Assembly: GCA_015487335.1 (NCBI GenBank)
Contig: WFPZ01000004.1
Coordinates: 1-12,808 of the forward strand
Source of the DNA: Paracoccaceae bacterium
GTDB lineage: Bacteria > Pseudomonadota > Alphaproteobacteria > Rhodobacterales > Rhodobacteraceae
Reading direction: 5' to 3'
DNA: 12,808 bases
In this document: positions 6,586 to 12,783 of the stretch, piece by piece
How positions within the stretch are numbered: the stretch's first letter is position 1
Layout of the letters: each line of letters starts with the position of its first letter
The notes under the pieces: generated by a model
The model's input: only the letters and a program-made list of their open reading frames with translations
Database searches by the model: none
Told to the model about the DNA's origin: nothing
Program-made: the position numbers and the translations under genes

Positions 6586-8526
6586 ATGTTCGGGAAGATC
6601 CTCATAGCCAACCGCGGCGAGATTGCCTGCCGGGTGATCGACACCGCCCGCCGGCTGGGCGTGCGCACCGTGGCGGTGTATTCCGATGCCGACCGCGAGG
6701 CACGCCACGTGGCGATGGCCGACGAGGCGGTGCATATCGGTGCCGCCGCCCCGGCCGAAAGCTATCTGAACATGGAGGCCATTTTGGATGCGGCGCGCCG
6801 GACCGGGGCGCAGGCCGTTCACCCCGGCTACGGGTTTCTCTCCGAGAATGCCGAATTCGTGGAGGCCTGCGAGGCGGCCGGCGTGGTTTTCATCGGCCCC
6901 TCGGCGCAGGCCATCCGGGCCATGGGGCTCAAGGATGCCGCCAAGGCGCTGATGGAGCGGGCCGGCGTGCCGGTTGTGCCCGGCTACCACGGGGAAAACC
7001 AGGACCCCGAGCACCTGGCCGGGGCGGCCGATGCCATCGGCTATCCGGTGCTCATCAAGGCGGTGGCTGGCGGCGGCGGCAAGGGGATGCGGCTGGTGGA
7101 GGATCCGGCCGATTTTCCCGAGGCTCTGGAAGGGGCGCGCGCCGAGGCGCGGGGCGCTTTCGGCAATGACGCGGTGCTGATCGAGAAATTCATCGAAAAA
7201 CCGAGGCATCTGGAGATCCAGGTTTTCGGCGACGGCGAGAACGCGGTGCATCTTTTCGAGCGCGACTGTTCCTTGCAGCGCCGCCATCAGAAGGTGATCG
7301 AAGAGGCTCCGGCCCCGGGCATGAGTGCGGAGATGCGCGCCGCCATGGGCGAGGCGGCGGTGCGCGCGGCGCGCGCCATCGGCTATCGCGGCGCCGGGAC
7401 GGTGGAGTTCATCGTCGACGCCTCCGAGGGGCTGCGGCCCGACCGCTTCTGGTTCATGGAGATGAACACCCGCCTGCAGGTGGAGCACCCGGTGACCGAG
7501 GCGGTAACCGGCGTCGATCTGGTGGAGTGGCAGCTGCGGGTGGCGGCGGGCGAGCCGCTGCCGCTGAGGCAGGACGATCTGCGCCTCGACGGCCATGCCT
7601 TCGAGGCGCGGCTCTATGCCGAGGACGTGCCCAAGGGGTTTCTGCCGGCTACGGGGCGGCTGTCGCACCTGCGCTTCCCCGAGTGGGTGCGCGCCGATAC
7701 GGGGGTGCGCGCCGGAGACGAGATCTCTCCCTTCTATGACCCGATGATCGCCAAGATCATCGTTCATGGGCCCACACGTGAAATTGCACTTTTGCGGCTT
7801 CAGAAGGCAATTTCCGAAACCGAAGTGGCCGGAACCATCACAAACCTGACATTTCTGAGGAAACTGGCGGAAAATCCGGACTTCGCGCGGGGCGATGTGG
7901 ATACCGGCCTGATCGGCCGGTTTCTCGACGATCTCTCGCAGCAACCTGCGCCACCGCCGGAGGTCTGCGCGCTTGCGGCCCTGGCCGCTGCGGGGCTGTA
8001 CGAGGCGCCCGCTCCGCAGACAGGATTTGCGCTCTGGTCGCCTCTGCGCCGCCGCCTCGTCCTGCTCCATGAGGACGAGCCCGTGGAAGCGGTTCTGACC
8101 TTTCCCGCGCCGATGCGCGCGCGTGTCGAACTGGCCGGCGGAGAGGTGGATCTGATCTGGGCCAAGGGCGGCTGGCAGGCGGAGGGGCGGCGCAAGAAGG
8201 CACGCGCGGTGGTGCTTGGCCGCCGGGTGGCCGTCTTTGCCGGTCAGGGCTGGGAGTTCGAGATCGTCGATCCGCTGGAACGCGGGGCGGCCGCGGCCGC
8301 GGGGGGCAATATGATCGAGGCGCCGATGCCGGGGCTGGTCAGGGCGGTGTTCGTCGAACCGGGGCAACGGGTGCGTGCCGGGCAGCGGCTGGTGATTCTC
8401 GAGGCGATGAAGATGGAGCACACGCTTGGCGCGCCGCGCGACGGCCGGATCGGCGAGGTGCTGGTGGCCGAGGGCAGCCAGATCGAGGCCGGGGCCGTCA
8501 TGATCGTGCTGGAGGAGGAGGAATGA
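6586..8526 (+). CDS. mccA (liuD): 3-Methylcrotonyl-CoA carboxylase, alpha subunit (biotin carboxylase plus biotin carrier)
   Basis: ATP-dependent carboxylation of its own biotin, which then swings to the beta subunit. The 646-residue chain begins MFGKILIANRGEIACRV, the classic N-terminus of biotin carboxylases. The ATP-grasp glycine loop AGGGGKGM carries K166; HQKVIEEAPAPG and EMNTRLQVEHPVTE (292-305) form the catalytic core; a less conserved BT-type region follows, then an Ala/Gly linker at about 568-574 and the biotin carrier domain with EAMKMEH, where K609 is the biotinylated lysine. An in-frame ATG at 6571 exists, but it lies in the intergenic element, whereas the ATG at 6586 gives the usual family start and follows GGGCGGAG (6576-6583). 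The end overlaps the GST start as ATGA. Propionyl-CoA carboxylase alpha is the main alternative, but the neighbours argue for MCC. Confidence 0.95.
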   Translation: MFGKILIANRGEIACRVIDTARRLGVRTVAVYSDADREARHVAMADEAVHIGAAAPAESYLNMEAILDAARRTGAQAVHPGYGFLSENAEFVEACEAAGVVFIGPSAQAIRAMGLKDAAKALMERAGVPVVPGYHGENQDPEHLAGAADAIGYPVLIKAVAGGGGKGMRLVEDPADFPEALEGARAEARGAFGNDAVLIEKFIEKPRHLEIQVFGDGENAVHLFERDCSLQRRHQKVIEEAPAPGMSAEMRAAMGEAAVRAARAIGYRGAGTVEFIVDASEGLRPDRFWFMEMNTRLQVEHPVTEAVTGVDLVEWQLRVAAGEPLPLRQDDLRLDGHAFEARLYAEDVPKGFLPATGRLSHLRFPEWVRADTGVRAGDEISPFYDPMIAKIIVHGPTREIALLRLQKAISETEVAGTITNLTFLRKLAENPDFARGDVDTGLIGRFLDDLSQQPAPPPEVCALAALAAAGLYEAPAPQTGFALWSPLRRRLVLLHEDEPVEAVLTFPAPMRARVELAGGEVDLIWAKGGWQAEGRRKKARAVVLGRRVAVFAGQGWEFEIVDPLERGAAAAAGGNMIEAPMPGLVRAVFVEPGQRVRAGQRLVILEAMKMEHTLGAPRDGRIGEVLVAEGSQIEAGAVMIVLEEEE

Positions 8527-9179
8527 TCCGTCTGCATCATTGCGCCCAGGCGCGCTCTTTCCGCACGCTGTGGCTGATGAAGGAGATGGGGCTGGAGTTC
8601 GAGGTCGTCCACCGCTCCTTCTTCAGCAACGAATTGAGATCGGAGGAATTTCTGGCTCTTTCCCCGGCCGGCCGGGTGCCGGCGCTGGAGATCGACGGCC
8701 GGGTGCTGTTCGAATCCGGGGCGATCACCGAATACCTGTGCGAAACCCGTCCCAGCACGCTTTATCGCCCGCCGGGCGATGCCGAGCGCGCCGACTGGCT
8801 GGAATGGTTGCATTTCGCCGAGACCATCGGCCAGCATCTCGCGGCGCTGACCCAGCAGCACATCGTGCTTTACGAGGATCACATGCGCTCGCCGGTGATC
8901 ATGAAGCTCGAGGCGCGGCGGCTGGAGAAGGTGCTCGAGGTGGTGGAGCGGGCGGTGGCGCAGCATGAATACCTGCTGCCCAGCGGCTTTTCGGCGGTGG
9001 ATACCAACGTGGGCTACGGGGTGCTGACCGCACGCCGTTTCGTGCCGCTCGAGGTGCTGCCCAACGTGAAATCCTACCTCGAACGGCTGATGGCACGGCC
9101 GGCTTTCAAGGCCGCGATGGCCGAGGACGGCGAGCCGGAAATCTATACCCGAACCTTCTACGAGGTGCCTGATGCCTGA
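8523..9179 (+). CDS. Glutathione S-transferase family protein embedded in the leucine operon
   Basis: Cytosolic GST-like protein of 218 residues with a thioredoxin-fold N-terminal half and an all-helical C-terminal half. The start MIRLHHCAQARSFRTLWLM has S12 and R14 where Ser/Tyr/Cys-type GSTs keep their glutathione-activating residue. GRVPAL (50-55) contains the cis-proline P53, and ESGAITEYL (E64, S65) is the gamma-glutamyl contact motif. It overlaps mccA by four bases (ATGA), with a strong GGAGGAGGAGGA just upstream, and overlaps the HMG-CoA lyase gene by eight bases, so it is fully integrated in the operon. Leucine degradation has no glutathione-dependent step that I know of. A protective role against thiol-reactive unsaturated acyl-CoA intermediates is a guess; maleylacetoacetate-isomerase-like activity is another possibility. 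Confidence 0.88.
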   Translation: MIRLHHCAQARSFRTLWLMKEMGLEFEVVHRSFFSNELRSEEFLALSPAGRVPALEIDGRVLFESGAITEYLCETRPSTLYRPPGDAERADWLEWLHFAETIGQHLAALTQQHIVLYEDHMRSPVIMKLEARRLEKVLEVVERAVAQHEYLLPSGFSAVDTNVGYGVLTARRFVPLEVLPNVKSYLERLMARPAFKAAMAEDGEPEIYTRTFYEVPDA

Positions 9180-10029
9180 GCGGGCGGAAATCTTCGAGGT
9201 CGGCCCGCGCGACGGGTTGCAGAACGAAAGGCGTGTCATTCCGACGGCACGCAAGATCGCCCTTGTCGATGCGCTCTCGAAGGCCGGTTTCCGCCGCATC
9301 GAGGTGGCCAGTTTCGTCAGCCCCAGATGGGTGCCGCAAATGGCCGACAGCGCCGAGGTTCTGGCCGGGATCACCCGCGCTGAGGGGGTGTCCTATGCGG
9401 CGCTGACCCCGAACATGCGCGGATTCGAGCGCGCCATGGCGGCCCGTGCCGATGAGGTTGCGATCTTCGGATCGGCCTCGGAGGCTTTCAGCCGGGCGAA
9501 CATCAATTGTTCGATTTCCGAAAGCCTTGAGCGGTTCAAGCCCGTTGTGGAAGCCGCAAGGGAAAGAAACGTGAAAGTCCGCGGCTACGTCTCTTGCGTG
9601 ACGGATTGCCCCTATGACGGCCCGGTGCCCCCTGGGGAGGTGGCGCGGGTGGCGCGGGCGCTGTTCGAGATGGGCTGTTACGAGATCTCTCTGGGTGATA
9701 CCATCGGGCAGGGCCGCCCCGAGACCATCCGCGCCATGCTCGAGGCGGTTCTGGACGAGATTCCGGCTGCCAATCTGGCCGGTCACTACCATGACACCGC
9801 GGGGCGGGCGCTGGACAACATCCGCGCCTCGCTGGAGCTTGGGGTGCGGGTGTTCGACGCCGCCGTGGGCGGGCTTGGCGGCTGCCCCTACGCCCCCGGG
9901 GCGGCGGGCAACGTGGCCACCGGCGCGGTGGCGGCGCTGCTGCGCGAGGAAGGGTTCGAGACCGGGCTGGACGAGGCGGCGATAGAGGATGCGGCCGTGA
10001 TGGCCCGGCAGATGCGCGCGGGCGACTGA
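9172..10029 (+). CDS. hmgL / mvaB (liuE): Hydroxymethylglutaryl-CoA lyase
   Basis: Cleaves HMG-CoA to acetyl-CoA and acetoacetate, the last step of the pathway encoded here. The 285-residue TIM-barrel protein has EVGPRDGLQNE (E9, R13, D14, matching human E37, R41, D42), IEVASFVSPRWVPQMAD, SLGDTIGQG, GHYHDTAGRAL with metal ligands H205 and H207 (human H233, H235), and GLGGCPYAPG with the loop cysteine C238 (human C266) followed by N247 (human N275). The offset of 28 residues holds throughout. One oddity: residue 251 is Gly where human HMGCL and, as I recall, most relatives have Glu (human E279, in GNLATE). The ATG overlaps the GST stop by eight bases. Family alternatives such as homocitrate or isopropylmalate synthase are excluded by length and the cysteine-loop signature. 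Confidence 0.94.
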   Translation: MPERAEIFEVGPRDGLQNERRVIPTARKIALVDALSKAGFRRIEVASFVSPRWVPQMADSAEVLAGITRAEGVSYAALTPNMRGFERAMAARADEVAIFGSASEAFSRANINCSISESLERFKPVVEAARERNVKVRGYVSCVTDCPYDGPVPPGEVARVARALFEMGCYEISLGDTIGQGRPETIRAMLEAVLDEIPAANLAGHYHDTAGRALDNIRASLELGVRVFDAAVGGLGGCPYAPGAAGNVATGAVAALLREEGFETGLDEAAIEDAAVMARQMRAGD

Positions 10030-10046
10030 GCAGTGAAGGGATGCCG

Positions 10047-10067
10047 ATGAAGGCGGAGAAAGGATGA
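10047..10067 (+). other. Possible six-codon leader minicistron before the hydratase gene
   Basis: An ATG at 10047 opens a frame encoding MKAEKG and stops at a TGA (10065-10067) that overlaps the hydratase ATG in the ATGA arrangement. It has its own GAAGGG (10035-10040), six bases upstream. It could couple hydratase translation to the upstream genes. Such a short frame can easily arise by chance in purine-rich DNA, so this is tentative. Confidence 0.25.
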
Positions 10068-10858
10068 GCAGCACCATTCGTGTCGAGACCGATCTGCGCG
10101 GCGTGGCGACGCTGAGGCTGGAGCGCCCCGACAAGCACAACGCCATGTCGGAGCGGATGATCGACGAGCTGGCCGAGGCGGCGCGCCGCCTGGGCAGGGA
10201 TCCGGCGGTTCGGGTGGTGGTGCTCACCGGCGCCGGGCGCAGCTTCTGTGCGGGCGGCGATCTGGGCTGGATGCGCGAGCAGATGGCCGCCAATGCCGCC
10301 GCCCGGGCGGCCGGGGCGACGCGGCTGGCGATGATGCTCAAGGCCCTGAACGAGATGCCCAAACCCCTGATCGGCCGGCTGCAGGGCAATGCGTTCGGCG
10401 GTGGGGTCGGGCTGGCCTGCGTGTGCGACGTGGCGCTTGCCGCCGATACCGCCCGTTTCGGCCTGACGGAAACCCGCCTGGGGCTGATACCGGCCACCAT
10501 CGGCCCTTACGTGCTGGCCCGCCTGGGCGAGGCCATGGCCCGGAGGGTGTTCATGTCGGCCCGCGTCTTCGATGCGGCCGAGGCCGAGCGGCTGGGCCTG
10601 ATCGCCCGCGCCGTGCCGGCCGAAGAGCTGGATGCGGCGGTGGAAGCGGAGGTGGCGCCCTATCTGAACTGCGCCCCCGGCGCGGTGGCCGAGGCCAAGG
10701 CCCTGGCCCGCCGGCTGGGGCCGCGAATCGACGAGGCGGTGATCGCCGAGACCATCGAGGCGCTGGTGCGGCGCTGGGAATCGCCCGAGGCCGCCGAGGG
10801 AATCGCCGCCTTCTTCGACCGGCGCGCGCCGTCATGGGCGGAAAAGCGGAACGGTTGA
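10064..10858 (+). CDS. liuC: Crotonase-family hydratase, probable 3-methylglutaconyl-CoA hydratase
   Basis: Hydrates 3-methylglutaconyl-CoA to HMG-CoA, linking MCC to the lyase encoded just upstream. The 264 residues show the crotonase fold: ERPDKHNAMS near the N-terminus, the oxyanion-hole segments SFCAGGDLGWM and GNAFGGGVGLACVCD, and FGLTETRLGLIPATIGPYV. E136 aligns with Glu164 of rat enoyl-CoA hydratase, while the position of Glu144 is G116, so only one of the two classical glutamates is present. From memory, other LiuC-type hydratases share this GGGVGL and the IPATI-PYV pattern, which supports the specific assignment over a generic enoyl-CoA hydratase. GGAG at 10055-10058 precedes the ATG by five bases. 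It is the last gene of the leucine operon; the gap before nuoA follows. Confidence 0.88.
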   Translation: MSSTIRVETDLRGVATLRLERPDKHNAMSERMIDELAEAARRLGRDPAVRVVVLTGAGRSFCAGGDLGWMREQMAANAAARAAGATRLAMMLKALNEMPKPLIGRLQGNAFGGGVGLACVCDVALAADTARFGLTETRLGLIPATIGPYVLARLGEAMARRVFMSARVFDAAEAERLGLIARAVPAEELDAAVEAEVAPYLNCAPGAVAEAKALARRLGPRIDEAVIAETIEALVRRWESPEAAEGIAAFFDRRAPSWAEKRNG

Positions 10859-10898
10859 GCCGGCGAGAAAAGGCTTATCCTCACAGGGTGTGCCGTGG

Positions 10899-10912
10899 TA
10901 TGCTTTTGCATA
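10899..10912. repeat. Short inverted repeat in the liuC-nuoA gap
   Basis: TATGC (10899-10903) and GCATA (10908-10912) flank TTTT, in the only A+T-leaning patch of the 168-base gap upstream of nuoA. It could be a protein-binding site or a weak RNA hairpin. No clear transcription terminator for the leucine operon is visible in this gap. Confidence 0.3.
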
Positions 10913-10951
10913 TTCTTGCGGCCGATGCCGTGATTGACGCCACCGGTTCGG

Positions 10952-10978
10952 TTGACCCTGACGGGGGGCAGGGATAAA
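10952..10978 (+). promoter_or_regulatory. Weak candidate promoter of the nuo operon
   Basis: TTGACC (10952-10957) is followed after 15 bases by GATAAA (10973-10978), or after 17 bases by TAAACC. The -35 box is good and the -10 poor. It sits about 50 bases before the nuoA start, where a nuo promoter is expected, but read-through from the leucine operon cannot be excluded. Confidence 0.3.
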
Positions 10979-10988
10979 CCCCTTGCGA

Positions 10989-11003
10989 GCCCGCGCCGCG
11001 GGC
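10989..11003. repeat. G+C palindrome in the nuoA leader
   Basis: GCCCGCG (10989-10995) and CGCGGGC (10997-11003) are perfect reverse complements around one C. The stem ends 12 bases before the AAGGAG ribosome site of nuoA (11016-11021), so in RNA it would form a stable hairpin just upstream of that site. Confidence 0.4.
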
Positions 11004-11026
11004 AATGGCCTTTGAAAGGAGCACAC

Positions 11027-11392
11027 GTGGAAGAGCTGCTTCGGGAATACCTGCCAATCGTCATTTTCCTCGGGATCGCCACCGCGCTGGGCGTGGTGCT
11101 GATTCTCGCCGCCGTGGTTCTGGCGGTCCGCAATCCCGATCCGGAAAAGCTGAGCGCCTACGAATGCGGCTTCAACGCCTTCGACGACGCGCGGATGAAG
11201 TTCGACGCCCGGTTCTATCTGGTGGCGATCCTGTTCATCATCTTTGACCTGGAAATCGCCTTCCTCTTTCCCTGGGCGGTGGCCTTCAAGGATGTGGGGC
11301 CGGTTGGCTTCTGGTCGATGATGGTGTTTCTCGCGGTCCTCACCGTGGGCTTCGCCTATGAATGGAAGAAGGGGGCGCTGGAATGGGACTGA
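11027..11392 (+). CDS. nuoA: NADH:quinone oxidoreductase (complex I) subunit A
   Basis: Membrane subunit of proton-pumping complex I, ND3 homologue, near the junction of the membrane and peripheral arms. The 121 residues have three hydrophobic helices (about 8-34, 63-85 and 93-111). Family signatures are YECGFNAFDDARMKFDARFY, containing the conserved loop cysteine C47, and FDLEIAFLFPWA with acidic residues inside helix 2. A GTG start at 11027 is chosen because AAGGAG (11016-11021) lies five bases upstream and the mature family N-terminus EELLREYLPI follows directly. The in-frame ATG at 10934 would add 31 unrelated residues and has no ribosome site. It heads the nuo operon and overlaps nuoB by ten bases. 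Confidence 0.95.
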   Translation: MEELLREYLPIVIFLGIATALGVVLILAAVVLAVRNPDPEKLSAYECGFNAFDDARMKFDARFYLVAILFIIFDLEIAFLFPWAVAFKDVGPVGFWSMMVFLAVLTVGFAYEWKKGALEWD

Positions 11393-11916
11393 GTACCGCC
11401 GCCAATGCCGCGGGCCCCGACCGCGAGGTCGCCACGCAGGCGCTGAACCGCGAACTGCAGGACAAGGGCTTCCTGCTGACCTCCACCGAGGACATCATCA
11501 ACTGGGCGCGCACCGGCAGCCTGCACTGGATGACCTTCGGTCTGGCCTGCTGCGCGGTGGAGATGATGCATGCCTCCATGCCGCGCTATGACCTGGAGCG
11601 TTTCGGCACCGCGCCGCGTGCCAGCCCGCGCCAGTCGGACCTGATGATCGTGGCCGGCACGCTTACCAACAAGATGGCCCCCGCCCTGCGCAAGGTCTAC
11701 GACCAGATGCCCGAGCCGCGCTACGTGCTCTCGATGGGCTCCTGCGCCAATGGCGGCGGCTATTATCATTACAGCTATTCGGTGGTGCGCGGCTGCGACC
11801 GGATCGTGCCGGTGGACATCTACGTGCCGGGCTGTCCGCCGACGGCCGAGGCGCTGCTTTACGGCCTGCTGCAGCTGCAGCGCAAGATCCGCCGCACCGG
11901 CACCATCGTGAGGTAG
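11383..11916 (+). CDS. nuoB: NADH:quinone oxidoreductase (complex I) subunit B
   Basis: Peripheral-arm subunit that holds iron-sulfur cluster N2, the last electron carrier before quinone (PSST homologue). The 177 residues carry the N2 ligands C56 and C57 in GLACCAVEMM, C121 in GSCANGGGYYH and C151 in VPGCPPTAEALLYG. The surrounding MPRYDLERFG, SDLMIVAGTLTNKMAP and VRGCDRIVPVDIYVPG are typical of the family. The ATG at 11383 gives the usual N-terminal length; an in-frame ATG at 11362 would add seven residues lying inside nuoA. Overlap with nuoA suggests translational coupling, and five bases separate it from nuoC. Confidence 0.96.
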   Translation: MGLSTAANAAGPDREVATQALNRELQDKGFLLTSTEDIINWARTGSLHWMTFGLACCAVEMMHASMPRYDLERFGTAPRASPRQSDLMIVAGTLTNKMAPALRKVYDQMPEPRYVLSMGSCANGGGYYHYSYSVVRGCDRIVPVDIYVPGCPPTAEALLYGLLQLQRKIRRTGTIVR

Positions 11917-11921
11917 GGCCC

Positions 11922-12530
11922 ATGAGTGAAGCGATGAAGGAACTGGGCGCCCATATCGAGGCATCGCGCCCCGACTGCGTGCTGGGCTGGGAGGTGGCGC
12001 ATGGAGAGCTGACCGTCACCGTGACGCCCAGTTCGCTGGAGCCCTTCGTGGAGTTTTTGCGCAACGACCGCTCGTGCCAGTTCTCGACCCTGGTGGACAT
12101 CACCGCCGTCGACTACCCCGGACGCGAGGCCCGCTTCGACGTGGTCTATCATTTCCTGTCGATGTATCAGAACCACCGCATCCGGGTTAAGCTCGCGGTG
12201 CGGGAGGACGAGATGGTGCCCTCGATCACCGGTCTGCACCCTTCGGCCGGCTGGTTCGAGCGCGAGGTCTTCGACATGTTCGGGATCGTGTTCTCCGGCC
12301 ATCCGGACCTGCGGCGCATTCTCACCGATTACGGCTTCCGCGGGCATCCGCTGCGCAAGGACTTCCCCACCACCGGCTATACGGAAGTGCGCTATGACGA
12401 GGCGGCCAAGCGTGTCGTCTACGAACCCGTCAGCCTGGTTCAGGAATACCGGCAGTTCGATTTCATGAGCCCCTGGGAGGGCGCGAAATACATCCTGCCG
12501 GGGGATGAAAGGAACGGGGAGGCGGACTGA
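11922..12530 (+). CDS. nuoC: NADH:quinone oxidoreductase (complex I) subunit C
   Basis: Peripheral-arm subunit (30-kDa homologue) of complex I. The 202-residue protein contains the family signature at about residues 112-149: WFEREVFDMFGI, then HPDLRRILTDYGFRGHPLRK and DFP. It is a stand-alone NuoC, not the NuoCD fusion of enterobacteria, as usual in alphaproteobacteria. The ATG at 11922 follows nuoB after five bases, with the GAGG across the nuoB stop region as a possible ribosome site. Its stop TGA shares one base with the ATG of the next small gene. Confidence 0.96.
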   Translation: MSEAMKELGAHIEASRPDCVLGWEVAHGELTVTVTPSSLEPFVEFLRNDRSCQFSTLVDITAVDYPGREARFDVVYHFLSMYQNHRIRVKLAVREDEMVPSITGLHPSAGWFEREVFDMFGIVFSGHPDLRRILTDYGFRGHPLRKDFPTTGYTEVRYDEAAKRVVYEPVSLVQEYRQFDFMSPWEGAKYILPGDERNGEAD

Positions 12531-12724
12531 TGGGCTATGGTGGCGGAATGCTGTGGTTTCTGATCATGGGAGCCCTGCTGGTGATCCCGTTCTGGCGGCT
12601 GCTGCCGCGTTCGGGCATCCCGGCCTGGGTGGCGTTGCTGGCCCTTGTCCCGATCGGGGCGCTGATCCTGTTGTGGATCATCGCCTTCAAGGACGACATC
12701 ACCGGCCGCTCGGGCAAGGCGTAG
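12530..12724 (+). CDS. Small two-helix membrane protein in the nuo operon, function unknown
   Basis: The 64-residue protein begins MGYGGGMLWFLIMGALLV and has two hydrophobic segments (about 6-22 and 31-52) joined by a short basic loop with WRLLPRSG, then a charged tail FKDDITGRSGKA. Two helices with the positive charge in the loop predict a hairpin with both ends on the same face. I do not recognise a family. GGGGAGG (12516-12522) lies seven bases before the ATG, and the start overlaps the nuoC stop as TGATG, so it is very probably translated. Unidentified reading frames inside the nuo cluster have been described for Rhodobacter capsulatus; whether this is one of them I cannot tell. A role as accessory subunit or assembly factor of complex I is inference from position. 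Confidence 0.75.
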   Translation: MGYGGGMLWFLIMGALLVIPFWRLLPRSGIPAWVALLALVPIGALILLWIIAFKDDITGRSGKA

Positions 12725-12760
12725 GGGCCCGGGCGATGGCAGGCAAGGCAGATTCACCGG

Positions 12761-12783
12761 CCGGCGCCCGTAACGGGTGCCGG
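12761..12783. repeat. Strong hairpin between the small membrane gene and the expected nuoD
   Basis: CCGGCGCCCG (12761-12770) and CGGGTGCCGG (12774-12783) pair over ten positions with one G-U pair around a TAA loop. No T-run follows, so it is more likely an mRNA processing or stability element, or chance in G+C-rich DNA, than a terminator inside an operon. After it, GAAGGA (12802-12807) at the very edge may be the ribosome site of nuoD, whose start would then lie just outside the window. Confidence 0.4.

Noticed and set aside
8287..8300. Overlapping tandem GCGGCCGC sites in mccA
   Set aside because: They simply encode the Ala/Gly linker before the biotin carrier domain with G+C-rich codons; not a repeat element.
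4780..8421. Very long minus-strand open frame (1213 codons) antisense to ivd, mccB, mccA
   Set aside because: It mirrors strongly conserved plus-strand genes. Its protein is low-complexity, rich in His, Gln, Gly and Arg, as expected when a high-G+C coding sequence is read on the opposite strand. No domain is recognisable.
10934..11026. Longer nuoA starting at the ATG at 10934
   Set aside because: The extra 31 residues are not part of NuoA, there is no ribosome site before it, and GTG at 11027 has a good AAGGAG.
11362..11382. nuoB starting seven codons earlier at the ATG at 11362
   Set aside because: It would extend the overlap with nuoA to 31 bases and add residues not typical of the family; the ATG at 11383 fits better.
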